Below are positions 15,275 through 24,677 of a DNA stretch of 32,880 nucleotides, piece by piece. A program made the translations under genes and the position numbers. Where the stretch lies: contig JAGCGL010000106.1 of NCBI GenBank assembly GCA_017649605.1, forward strand, positions 1-32,880. Direction: 5' to 3'. Origin of the DNA: Spirochaetia bacterium. GTDB lineage: Bacteria > Spirochaetota > Spirochaetia > CADAEX01. Below the pieces are notes generated by a model. That model made no database searches, had not been told where the DNA came from, and saw only the letters and a list, made by a program, of their open reading frames with translations. The number at the start of each line of letters is the position of its first letter. The stretch's first letter is position 1.

Positions 15275-16620
15275 AGTTCAATATCCTTGTTGTAGATGAT
15301 GAGATAAATATCCGCAGAGGCCTTGCCATGGGGCTTGCCGACGAAGGCTACGAAGTCCTGGAGGCCGGAAGCGGCACCGAAGCTGTCAAGATTCTGGCCT
15401 CCAAAGAGGTGGACCTGGTCATAACCGACCTTAAGATGCCCGAGATGACAGGGGATGAGCTTCTTAAGCATATTACAGCAAACTATAAGAATATACCGGT
15501 CATAATACTCACCGGCCATGGAACTATCGAGACCGCAGTGCAGATGATGCACGACGGGGCCTACGACTTCATGACCAAGCCCCTCAACCTGGACCACCTT
15601 TTCCTTATCATAAAGAGGGCTCTCTCCAACCGTCAGCTTATCCTTGAGCACAACGAGCTGCAGGCTCAGGTGGAGAAGATGAAGGCCACCAGCAACATGA
15701 TAGTGGGCAAAAGCCCCAAGATGCGCCAGATTATGGAGACTGTGGAGCAGGTTGCCGGAACCAGGGCCTCCATACTCCTTACTGGGGAGAGCGGAACAGG
15801 AAAAGAGGTTATAGCCGATGCTATCCAGGCCCTCTCGGACCGCAGGGACAAGCCTTTTATAAAGGTGCATTGCGCCGCACTGGCAGAAAGCCTTATTGAG
15901 AGCGAGCTCTTCGGCCACGAGAAAGGGGCTTTCACAAACGCATTCACCCAGAAGAAGGGAAAGTTCGAGCTGGCTGACAAAGGGACAATATTTCTGGACG
16001 AGATAGGCGAGATAAATCAGAATATTCAGGTCAAGCTGCTCCGTATAATCCAGGAGCGGGAGTTCGAGCGTGTCGGAGGAACCGAAACTATCAAGGTTGA
16101 TGTCCGCATCATATCTGCGACAAACAAGAACCTGCGCCAGGAGGTTCAGAAGGGTACCTTCCGGGAAGACCTCTTCTACCGCCTTAATGTGGTCAACATC
16201 GAGATACCGCCCCTCAGGGAGCGCAAGGAAGATATCCTCCTTATGGCCACAGCTTTCATGAACCGGTTTGCCAAGGAGAACAACAAGCAGATAACAGGGA
16301 TGGACTCGAAGGTCATGGCAATCCTATACAACCACCCATGGCGGGGCAATATCAGAGAGCTCGAGAACTGCATGGAGAACGCTGTCATAATGTGCCGGGG
16401 CAATATGATCATGGTAGATGACCTTCCTTTTGCAATGCGCAAAGAGACAGGGGACAACTTTATAAAGATAAAGCTGGGCACCACCATGGACAATGCCGAG
16501 AAGACCCTTATCATGGCTACTCTGGATATGTGCAAGGGGAACAAGAGCAAGGCTGCCGAAGTGCTTGCAATAGGAAGGAAGACACTGCACCGCAAGCTGG
16601 ACGAATATGCAGAGAATTGA
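15271..16620 (+). CDS. NtrC-family sigma54-dependent response regulator (AtoC-like)
   Basis: The protein has 449 residues. The receiver domain (1-120) has DDE at 9-11, phospho-acceptor Asp 53 in ITDLKMP, and Lys in FMTKP. The AAA+ domain has Walker A GESGTGKE, Walker B GTIFLDEIGE and the R-finger region. The sigma54-contact loop is GAFTNA instead of the usual GAFTGA. A Fis-type helix-turn-helix closes the protein (NKSKAAEVLAIGRKTLHRKL). The ATG at 15271 overlaps the kinase stop as ATGA and has GGGAG 7 bases upstream. An ATG at 15259 is less well placed. The target promoters are not known; I saw no clear sigma54 site in the window. Confidence 0.93.
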   Translation: MKFNILVVDDEINIRRGLAMGLADEGYEVLEAGSGTEAVKILASKEVDLVITDLKMPEMTGDELLKHITANYKNIPVIILTGHGTIETAVQMMHDGAYDFMTKPLNLDHLFLIIKRALSNRQLILEHNELQAQVEKMKATSNMIVGKSPKMRQIMETVEQVAGTRASILLTGESGTGKEVIADAIQALSDRRDKPFIKVHCAALAESLIESELFGHEKGAFTNAFTQKKGKFELADKGTIFLDEIGEINQNIQVKLLRIIQEREFERVGGTETIKVDVRIISATNKNLRQEVQKGTFREDLFYRLNVVNIEIPPLRERKEDILLMATAFMNRFAKENNKQITGMDSKVMAILYNHPWRGNIRELENCMENAVIMCRGNMIMVDDLPFAMRKETGDNFIKIKLGTTMDNAEKTLIMATLDMCKGNKSKAAEVLAIGRKTLHRKLDEYAEN

Positions 16621-19030
16621 AGATTACTTCACCCCCGAGATGATACGTTTCCTCAGGGCTTCCATAGAAGAGGCCGAGGGGAACGAGGTTCTCTTCTCCG
16701 GCAAGGCCAACAGGGATGGAATTGTGGACGAGATCATACTGGCGGCCAGGGGCAAGGAGGATACTGTCCCTGTAATCGAGTCTGTCATAGATTTCGGCGA
16801 TGTACTTATTCACAACCATCCAAACGGCTATCTTAAGCCCAGCGAGGCCGACCTGGATGTGGCAGGCCGCCTTGGACGCCACGGAATAGGGGCATACATA
16901 ATAGACAACCAGGTCACCGGTCTCTATGTGGTGGCCGAAATAATACGCCGCAACAAGAGAGAACCCCTTGATATTGATGAGACGGCAGCATACCTGGAGG
17001 ATGGGGGTGCCCTCTCACAGAGCGTGGAGAACTACGAGCCCAGACCCCAGCAGATCGACTTCCTTAAGGCAGTCTGCAGCTCCTTCAACAAGGACAGCAT
17101 AACTATAGCCGAGGCCGGCACCGGCGTGGGCAAATCCTTCGCATACCTTATCCCAGCCTTCAAATGGGCCGAGCAGAACAAGGAGCGGGTGATAATCTCC
17201 ACCGGCACCATAAACCTTCAGCACCAGCTTCTGGAGAAGGATATTCCGGTCATACAGAAGCTTTTAGGCAGCAAGCTGAAGGCTGTTCTTGTGAAGGGAA
17301 GGCAGAACTATATCTGTCTGAGGCGCTTCAACGACAGGGCCCAGGAGGCCAGCCTCTTTGACAACGAGGAGGATTTCAAGGCAATAGAGAAGTGGCTTGA
17401 GGTCACAACCACAGGGGAGCGGAGCGACCTTTCCTTCTTCCCCTCATGGGAGCTCTGGAGCGACATCTGCTCAGAAAGCGAGAGCTGCCTGGGAATAAAG
17501 TGCCCGTACCGGGATAAATGCTTTGTCATAAGGTCCCGCAAGGAGGCTACAGGAGCCAGCATTATTGTGGTGAACCATCATCTGCTGTTCTCCGATATGG
17601 AGGCAAGGATGGAGGATGACTTCAATGGCACCAGCATCCTGCCGAACTATTCCAGGGTTATATTCGACGAGGCCCACAACCTGGAGAATGCGGCCACATC
17701 ATACTTCTCGCAGAGCGTAAACAAGGGGTATATACTCAAGGTTATGCACCAGATCTACAGGCGGGTTAAGGAGCGTATCTTCGGTATCTACCGGTTCTGG
17801 AGCTACTATACAGAGCAGAAGGACAAGCTTGAGAGCATACCCCAGCAGATTGCAATAATAATCAGCAGGACCGACGACCTTGAGAAAGTGATACAGGCCA
17901 ATGTTCTTATGAACGACAACTCGCCTGTGCTGGATATGCGGAGCGAGTCCATAAACGCATCCGATATCTACGAGGCTGTGGGGAATCTGCGGAACGAACT
18001 GAATGATCTTTTCAACATTATAACCGATATCTACGAGGAGCTTTCAAAGATTCCGGATAAAGAGGTCAGGAACGACAAGCGGATGTACGAGACCTCCATG
18101 GTAAGGAACAAGCTGAGCGGCATAATAAGCATGCTCAACGACTTTATCGCCAACCAGGAGACCTGCATCAACTATATCGAGAAAGGGAAAAAGTATTCAT
18201 CACTGGTCATAGCGCCTCTCTCGGTCTCCGAGACTCTGCGTGAGATAATCTTCAACAAGCTGTCAAATGTGGTGCTGGTATCTGCCACCTTGAGCGTGAA
18301 CAAGAGCTTCGAGTTCTATGCCACCCGTATTGGGCTCCATGATGTGGAGCGGCCTGTTGCCCGGTTTATCTTCGATTCTCCCTTCGATTACAAGCGGAAT
18401 GTGCTTCTCTCTATCCCCTCTGACCTGCCCGAGCCCAAGAGCACCGACTACAGTCATAAGCTTTCGGATCTTATCAAGAATGTGCTTATTATTTCAGAGG
18501 GGAAGGGGCTGGTCCTCTTTACCTCCTATTCCATGCTCAAGACTGTCTACGACCTGGTGCGGGACGATTTCTCAGCCGCAGGGATAACCCTGTTCAAGCA
18601 GGGGGATGACGACAACAAGAAGCTCTTAGGAAACTTCTTTATCAATAAGAACAGCGTGCTGTTTGCCACCGACTCCTTCTGGGAAGGGGTGGATGTCCCG
18701 GGGGAATCGCTCTCTGTCCTCATCATCTGCCGGCTCCCTTTCAAGGTTCCTTCCGACCCGGTCATAAAGGCAAGGATGGAGCTTATAGAGAAGAATGGGG
18801 GAAATTCCTTTATGGAGTATTCGCTGCCCGAGGCTGTAATCAAGCTTAGGCAGGGGTTTGGACGCCTTATAAGGCGGAAAAGCGACCGGGGGGTGATTCT
18901 CATCACCGACACCCGGATTTTGACTAAATTTTATGGTAAGATTTTCTTCAACTCTCTCCCGGAGACCAGGAGAGATATTACATCATCAGATAGGATCTGT
19001 CTGAAAGTAGAGGATTTCCTCTATCCCTAA
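16607..19030 (+). CDS. dinG: DinG-like superfamily 2 helicase with an N-terminal RadC/JAMM-like domain
   Basis: The protein has 807 residues. Residues 140-807 are a DinG/XPD-type helicase: Walker A AGTGVGKS (170-177), DEAH at 354-357, cysteines at 237, 288, 294, 299 and 305 fitting the XPD-type Fe-S site, and motifs V-VI near the end (DSFWEGVDVPG, QGFGRLIRR). The first 120 residues hold HNHPNGYLKPSEADLD, which gives His 69, His 71, Ser 79 and Asp 82 in the spacing of the JAMM/RadC metal site; Glu 27 could be the acidic partner. DinG unwinds DNA-RNA hybrids and damaged DNA. The start overlaps the regulator gene by 14 bases. It is the last gene of the operon, and its stop abuts the convergent neighbour with no gap. 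Confidence 0.9.
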   Translation: MQRIEDYFTPEMIRFLRASIEEAEGNEVLFSGKANRDGIVDEIILAARGKEDTVPVIESVIDFGDVLIHNHPNGYLKPSEADLDVAGRLGRHGIGAYIIDNQVTGLYVVAEIIRRNKREPLDIDETAAYLEDGGALSQSVENYEPRPQQIDFLKAVCSSFNKDSITIAEAGTGVGKSFAYLIPAFKWAEQNKERVIISTGTINLQHQLLEKDIPVIQKLLGSKLKAVLVKGRQNYICLRRFNDRAQEASLFDNEEDFKAIEKWLEVTTTGERSDLSFFPSWELWSDICSESESCLGIKCPYRDKCFVIRSRKEATGASIIVVNHHLLFSDMEARMEDDFNGTSILPNYSRVIFDEAHNLENAATSYFSQSVNKGYILKVMHQIYRRVKERIFGIYRFWSYYTEQKDKLESIPQQIAIIISRTDDLEKVIQANVLMNDNSPVLDMRSESINASDIYEAVGNLRNELNDLFNIITDIYEELSKIPDKEVRNDKRMYETSMVRNKLSGIISMLNDFIANQETCINYIEKGKKYSSLVIAPLSVSETLREIIFNKLSNVVLVSATLSVNKSFEFYATRIGLHDVERPVARFIFDSPFDYKRNVLLSIPSDLPEPKSTDYSHKLSDLIKNVLIISEGKGLVLFTSYSMLKTVYDLVRDDFSAAGITLFKQGDDDNKKLLGNFFINKNSVLFATDSFWEGVDVPGESLSVLIICRLPFKVPSDPVIKARMELIEKNGGNSFMEYSLPEAVIKLRQGFGRLIRRKSDRGVILITDTRILTKFYGKIFFNSLPETRRDITSSDRICLKVEDFLYP

Positions 19031-20197
19031 TCAGCTTCTGCTGCAGATAAATTCCCTGTATTTATCAGGATCTGTCTCTAAAGCAACTATATTCTCTTCG
19101 TCGGTGCACTTGAAAAGGGCAGCCTTGGTCTCGGTCATAAGACGCTCTGAATCCATATCGCGGCCGTTTCTGGAGGAAAGACCGGCATAGAGCATGTTCT
19201 TTCCGGACATGACACTGAAAGATTTCGCGTAGTTCTGGCACAGGGCAAGGCCTTCATGGAGGTCCTTGTCAGGGAAGATCACTGCAAACTTCTCGTCAGA
19301 CACAGCAAAGCGCAGGTCATTGAGTGTAAAGCATTCGGAGGCAACCTCGCCAGCCAGCTTCCACAGGTCGGAGCCTGGGGTGGAGGTGAACTTGAACTCT
19401 GCAAGAACCAGGTCCTTCTTAAGGGAGATAGACTCGGTAAGGCAGTCGGTGAGGGCTATCTCAAAGAATTTTATGTCTGCAAATCCAAAGTCTGTAGGCT
19501 TGTGCTCGAATCTTGCAGGCTCATCATTATCTTCTGCAGGAGGCTCTGGAGCATTCACAGGATCAGGGTTGTAATAAGTCACATTCGAAGTCTCTTCCTC
19601 GATCTCCGGCACAGAAGCAACCTCTTCATCAGCATCTGCCTTGGCTGTCTTAGGCCTTAATTTAAGCCCTTTGCTCGATGAAACCACCAATGCTACAGCA
19701 GTTATGATTATGAACACTATGGTATAGACCATAAGAGATTTGAAGATATATACAGCCTGGGATCTGTCAGAAATCTTATAAAGAATCTCTATGTTCAGGA
19801 CCGGAGGGGTGGCTGTTACCTTTACAGGACCCTTGTAAAGCATGAAGTTGCGGCTTGTAGTGTATTTCGCCTCGTTCTTGTCGGGGTAGAAATGGACTGC
19901 ATCCTGGTTTGTGGAATAGTAGTAGAGGACAGCGTTGTCCTTGTTCTTTATGACCAGGGACTGCAGCCTTCTGTCGTAGTTGAAAAGGGCTTTTATATTC
20001 TTGCCGAAGGCAGGGAAGAACCTGTCTCCTGCCAGGTATCCGTTGCGGATAACTTTGCTCACCTGGCCGAACATATCATCCCCACGTTGGGAATTTGCCT
20101 TCTGGATTCCATACATCTTTACAGTGAAAAGGGTAGCAAGCAGTAAAAAAATAGCCAGCGCCGATACAGCGTATACGACAATAATATTCTTTCTCAT
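19031..20197 (-). CDS. Two-helix membrane protein with a degenerate GGDEF-like domain
   Basis: The protein has 388 residues from the ATG at 20197. The first membrane helix is at about 5-25 (VVYAVSALAIFLLLATLF), followed by a roughly 140-residue extracytoplasmic part, then a second helix (VYTIVFIIITAVALVVSSS). After an acidic, Pro-rich linker, a C-terminal domain of about 150 residues follows GGDEF-like order. Where GGDEF is expected it reads RFAVSDEKFAVIFPDKDLHEG, so the signature is gone; MLYAGLSS and ERLMTETKAALF correspond to later GGDEF-domain elements. A diguanylate cyclase activity is therefore unlikely. It lies 19 bases after punA on the same strand. No Shine-Dalgarno is seen; GATAAT lies 6 bases before the ATG, but without a good -35. 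Confidence 0.7.
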   Translation of the reverse strand: MRKNIIVVYAVSALAIFLLLATLFTVKMYGIQKANSQRGDDMFGQVSKVIRNGYLAGDRFFPAFGKNIKALFNYDRRLQSLVIKNKDNAVLYYYSTNQDAVHFYPDKNEAKYTTSRNFMLYKGPVKVTATPPVLNIEILYKISDRSQAVYIFKSLMVYTIVFIIITAVALVVSSSKGLKLRPKTAKADADEEVASVPEIEEETSNVTYYNPDPVNAPEPPAEDNDEPARFEHKPTDFGFADIKFFEIALTDCLTESISLKKDLVLAEFKFTSTPGSDLWKLAGEVASECFTLNDLRFAVSDEKFAVIFPDKDLHEGLALCQNYAKSFSVMSGKNMLYAGLSSRNGRDMDSERLMTETKAALFKCTDEENIVALETDPDKYREFICSRS

Positions 20198-20216
20198 AGT
20201 ATTATTATCGGATATA

Positions 20217-21050
20217 TTAATTAATCTTTGAGATAATTTTACGGATAAAGTCTGCAAAAAGGTGACGTTTTGCATTGGCCTGCACCAGAACCTCGTTCTC
20301 GTCCTGGGGGACATGCGACACACCGGCGGCCAGGTTGGAGATTACCGAGATGGCCAGCACCTTGAGCCCTGTATGGACTGCCAGTATAGTCTCGGGAACA
20401 GTGGACATACCTACGGCATCGGCCCCAAGTATCCTTGCCATGCGGATTTCGGCAGGGGTCTCATAGCTCGGTCCCATGAACCAGATGTAGATTCCCTCCT
20501 TAAGGTCGATTCCCTGTTCCTGGGCGGCAGAGCGGGCCAGCTGCTGCAGTCCCTTGTCATAAGCCTCGCTCATGTCGGGGAACCTGGGGCCGAAGTCAGA
20601 GTTGTTCTTTCCTATAAGGGGGTTGGTGCCTGAGTTATTTATATGGTCGGTTATGAGCATGAAGTCACCGGGCTGGAAATCCTTGTTTATGCCGCCGGCC
20701 GCATTGGTCTGGATAAGGTAGTTTATACCCAGCACCTTGAGAGTACGCAGCACTATGGCTATATCCTGGCCGTCGTAACCTTCGTAGAAGTGGAAGCGGC
20801 CGTCCATAAGTACCACATCCTTGCCCTCAAGCTTTCCGAAAATAAGGCGGCCTATGTGGCCAGGGGCGGTGGAGACAGGGAAGTGGGGAATAGATTTGTA
20901 TGGGATCTGCACATCTATCTGAACCTGGCTTGTGAGGGGCCCAAGACCGCTTCCCAGAATGATGGCAATCTTAGGCTGGCCTCTGTAATTGTTCTGGAAC
21001 AGAATGCGGTTTATGGAGTCGGTGGCCTTTATGATTATCTCGTCATTCAT
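20217..21050 (-). CDS. punA: Purine nucleoside phosphorylase (trimeric type)
   Basis: The protein has 277 residues, the standard length. It splits (deoxy)inosine and guanosine with phosphate in purine salvage. Visible motifs are IILGSGLGPL (phosphate loop), PGHIGRLIFGKLEGKDVVLMDGRFHFYEGY, LIQTNAAGGINKDFQPGDFMLITDHINNSG, GPSYETPAEIRM and GADAVGMSTVPE. These are the signature segments of the PNP/MTAP family. The ATG at 21050 has no Shine-Dalgarno; a TAAAAT -10 ends 6 bases before it. The promoter is head to head with, and superimposed on, the mnmA promoter. Confidence 0.95.
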   Translation of the reverse strand: MNDEIIIKATDSINRILFQNNYRGQPKIAIILGSGLGPLTSQVQIDVQIPYKSIPHFPVSTAPGHIGRLIFGKLEGKDVVLMDGRFHFYEGYDGQDIAIVLRTLKVLGINYLIQTNAAGGINKDFQPGDFMLITDHINNSGTNPLIGKNNSDFGPRFPDMSEAYDKGLQQLARSAAQEQGIDLKEGIYIWFMGPSYETPAEIRMARILGADAVGMSTVPETILAVHTGLKVLAISVISNLAAGVSHVPQDENEVLVQANAKRHLFADFIRKIISKIN

Positions 21051-21056
21051 ATTACT

Positions 21057-21085
21057 ATTTTACAATCAATTTGAAAAATTGTATA
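21057..21085 (-). promoter_or_regulatory. Promoter of punA, leaderless type
   Basis: TATACA (21085-21080, four of six consensus bases), a 17-base spacer, TAAAAT (21062-21057), then 6 bases before the ATG at 21050. Its -10 overlaps the mnmA -35, and its -35 overlaps the mnmA -10. Confidence 0.5.
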
Positions 21086-21087
21086 CT
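21059..21087 (+). promoter_or_regulatory. Promoter of mnmA-birA, leaderless type
   Basis: TTTACA (21059-21064), a 17-base spacer, TATACT (21082-21087), then 6 bases before the ATG at 21094. This placement also favours ATG 21094 over ATG 21088 as the start codon. Confidence 0.65.
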
Positions 21088-21093
21088 ATGGCC

Positions 21094-22152
21094 ATGAAAA
21101 AGGTTATTGCCCTTGGAATGAGCGGTGGAGTGGACTCTTCCATGGCCCTGGAATATCTCAGGAAGGATTGGGACACCATAGTGGGCGCCAACCATGTGGT
21201 TTGGCACGGCGTAAAGTGCTCAAGCCCCGAGGTTATTGACCGGGCCAGGACACTCTGCAAAAAGGAGAATATCCCATTCTATTGCCTCGATGTCTCGGAT
21301 GAGTTCAACAGACAGGTGACAAAGGCTTTCGTAAAGGACTATCTCCATGGCCTTACTCCGAATCCATGCGTAATATGCAACCAGACCATCAAGTTCACCT
21401 TTTTCTACGAAAAGCTTAAAGAGGCCCTTACCAAGGACGGCATCCTGGAGCCGGGCGACCAGCTCTATTACTCCACCGGCCACTACGTGCGCCTTGTGGA
21501 GCGCGCCGGCTCGCTCTTTCTTGCCAGGGCCAGGGACCTTTCCAAGGACCAGAGCTATATGCTGTACAGGCTCCCGAAGGAGCTCCTGGCCCGCTGCATC
21601 TTCCCCCTTGGGGACAAGCTTAAGAAAGATGTCAAGAAAGAGGCTCAAGCTTTGGGCATGCCATCCAGCAGCGTAAAGGAGAGCCAGGATATCTGCTTTA
21701 TCGAAGGCTCCTACGGCGATTTCATAGAACAGTACACAGGTAAGCAGTACCAGCCTGGCTCCATATACGACACCCAGGGAAATAAGCTGGGGCTCCACAG
21801 GGGCTACATCCACTACACAATAGGCCAGCGGAAAGGGCTGGGACTGGGGAGCGGCCCCTGGTATGTGACCCAGGTTATCCCCGAGAAGAACCGTGTCATA
21901 GTTGGGCGCGAGGATGAGCAGGGGCAGACTGAGTTCGCAGTAAGGGACCTTAACTGGTTCATTGGCTTCAAGGGGCCGCTGGAGGCAGGAGTAAAGGTGC
22001 GGTACAACTCCGGCATTCACCCCTGCACCGCAGAGCCTCGGGCTGACGGTACCGTACGGGTGCTTCTAAAGGAGAAGACAGTAATTACACCGGGGCAGAG
22101 CGCAGTCTTCTACGACGGCGACATAGTGCTGGGAGGAGGGATAATAGCATGA
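21094..22152 (+). CDS. mnmA: tRNA-specific 2-thiouridylase MnmA
   Basis: The protein has 352 residues from ATG 21094. It puts the 2-thio group on U34 of Lys, Glu and Gln tRNAs. The PP-loop is GMSGGVDSS near the N-terminus. NPCVICNQTIKF carries the first catalytic Cys (the family pattern is NPDxxCN; here the Asp is Pro-Cys-shifted, as in some members). DQSYMLYRL and KESQDICFIEG hold the interaction loop and the second catalytic Cys. The C-terminal beta-barrel follows (GIHYTIGQRKGLG-like segment, HYTIGQRKGLGLG). The start has no Shine-Dalgarno and coincides with the predicted transcription start. It overlaps birA by 4 bases. Confidence 0.94.
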   Translation: MKKVIALGMSGGVDSSMALEYLRKDWDTIVGANHVVWHGVKCSSPEVIDRARTLCKKENIPFYCLDVSDEFNRQVTKAFVKDYLHGLTPNPCVICNQTIKFTFFYEKLKEALTKDGILEPGDQLYYSTGHYVRLVERAGSLFLARARDLSKDQSYMLYRLPKELLARCIFPLGDKLKKDVKKEAQALGMPSSSVKESQDICFIEGSYGDFIEQYTGKQYQPGSIYDTQGNKLGLHRGYIHYTIGQRKGLGLGSGPWYVTQVIPEKNRVIVGREDEQGQTEFAVRDLNWFIGFKGPLEAGVKVRYNSGIHPCTAEPRADGTVRVLLKEKTVITPGQSAVFYDGDIVLGGGIIA

Positions 22153-22847
22153 TTATCCACCTGGAATCGGTCTCCTCAACCATGGACGCAGCCCGGGATC
22201 TGCTGCCTCAGAAACCTGAGGACGGCACCGCCATATACGCCGACTACCAGGAGCAGGGGCGGGGCCGGGTGCAGGGACGCCGTTGGGTCTGCCCCAAGGG
22301 GGAAAGCCTCCTGGTCACTTTCCTTTTCAAGACAGAATCTGTTGCATTCCCAATCTCAAGCTTTCCCCTCTATGCCGGCTATGTCACAGCCAGATGCCTT
22401 AAGAGGCTCTACGGCATAGAGTGCCAGGTAAAGTGGCCCAACGACGTGCTGGTGGATGGGGCCAAAATATCTGGCATCTACACAGAGTGCATAGACAATT
22501 ACATCTCCTGCGGCATCGGAATCAACCTCCTTCAGGAGCAGTTCGATCCATCCTACAGAAGGAGAGCATGCTCGGTGAAAATGGTATCCGGCATGGTTGC
22601 CGACCGGGAAGAGCTCCTGAAAGAAATGATAAAAGAATTTATTCTGAACTTAAAAAACTCTGAATGGATAAAAGATTTTCAAAGTATACTTTATAAAAAT
22701 AATGAAATAATCACGGTTTTGGATGGGCTGGCAGACTCTGGCACTATAGTCAATGGCATCCTTTCTGGCATTGGAGAGTATGGTCAGATGCTCATAAAAC
22801 TCCCCGACGGGACACTCAAAGAGATCTTCACCGGAGAGATCCGGTAG
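22149..22847 (+). CDS. birA: Biotin--[acetyl-CoA-carboxylase] ligase, no DNA-binding domain
   Basis: The protein has 232 residues. It activates biotin as biotinyl-AMP and attaches it to a Lys of carboxylase carrier proteins. SVSSTMDAAR and DYQEQGRGRVQGRRW form the biotin/AMP loop, and KWPNDVLVDGAKISGIYTE carries the catalytic Lys. The helix-turn-helix of repressor-type BirA is absent, so this is a simple (class I) ligase with no operator-binding role. The C-terminal SH3-like domain is present but short. The part from 22620 to 22720 is strongly A/T-rich compared with the first half. It is co-translated with mnmA. Confidence 0.92.
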   Translation: MIIHLESVSSTMDAARDLLPQKPEDGTAIYADYQEQGRGRVQGRRWVCPKGESLLVTFLFKTESVAFPISSFPLYAGYVTARCLKRLYGIECQVKWPNDVLVDGAKISGIYTECIDNYISCGIGINLLQEQFDPSYRRRACSVKMVSGMVADREELLKEMIKEFILNLKNSEWIKDFQSILYKNNEIITVLDGLADSGTIVNGILSGIGEYGQMLIKLPDGTLKEIFTGEIR

Positions 22848-22849
22848 GA

Positions 22850-22869
22850 TGACGGATGTCAGATTTTTT
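22850..22869 (+). terminator. Weak possible terminator after birA
   Basis: A small TGAC/GTCA stem with a 4-base loop is followed by GA and seven T. The stem is short, so termination here is uncertain. A better 6-base-pair hairpin (22830-22845) overlaps the birA stop but lies 17 bases before the T run. Confidence 0.3.
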
Positions 22870-22880
22870 TCTCCAAACTG

Positions 22881-22909
22881 TTGATGATTTTCTTTAATAT
22901 TTGTATCTT
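22881..22909 (+). promoter_or_regulatory. Promoter of groL
   Basis: TTGATG (22881-22886), a 17-base spacer and TATCTT (22904-22909). The predicted leader is about 42 bases and contains the Shine-Dalgarno AAGGGG (22943-22948), 9 bases before the ATG. No CIRCE inverted repeat (the HrcA operator) is visible in the leader. Confidence 0.5.
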
Positions 22910-22936
22910 ATAGAAAAAGCAAATAATTTTTATTAA

Positions 22937-24598
<1,662 letters not shown>

Positions 24599-24626
24599 TC
24601 CGCTGAGGCGAAGGTAAGCGCAATAA

Positions 24627-24666
24627 CCCATGGTGCCGGCTTATCCGGTACCGTGGGATTTTTTTT
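24627..24666 (+). terminator. Intrinsic terminator of groL
   Basis: A 13-base-pair stem (24627-24639 with 24645-24657, two G-T pairs) with a 5-base loop, then one A and eight T. This is a strong rho-independent terminator. It ends 11 bases before the next start codon, leaving no space for a separate promoter after it. Confidence 0.88.
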
Positions 24667-24677
24667 ACGGGGTATCC

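Noticed and set aside
20198-20240. Separate leaderless promoter for the GGDEF-like gene (GATAAT, 6 bases before the ATG)
   Set aside because: The position fits, but the base run 17 bases upstream (CTCAAA) is a poor -35, and the gene may be read from punA.
22830-22845. Six-base-pair hairpin at the end of birA as the terminator
   Set aside because: The T run starts 17 bases downstream, too far for a normal intrinsic terminator.
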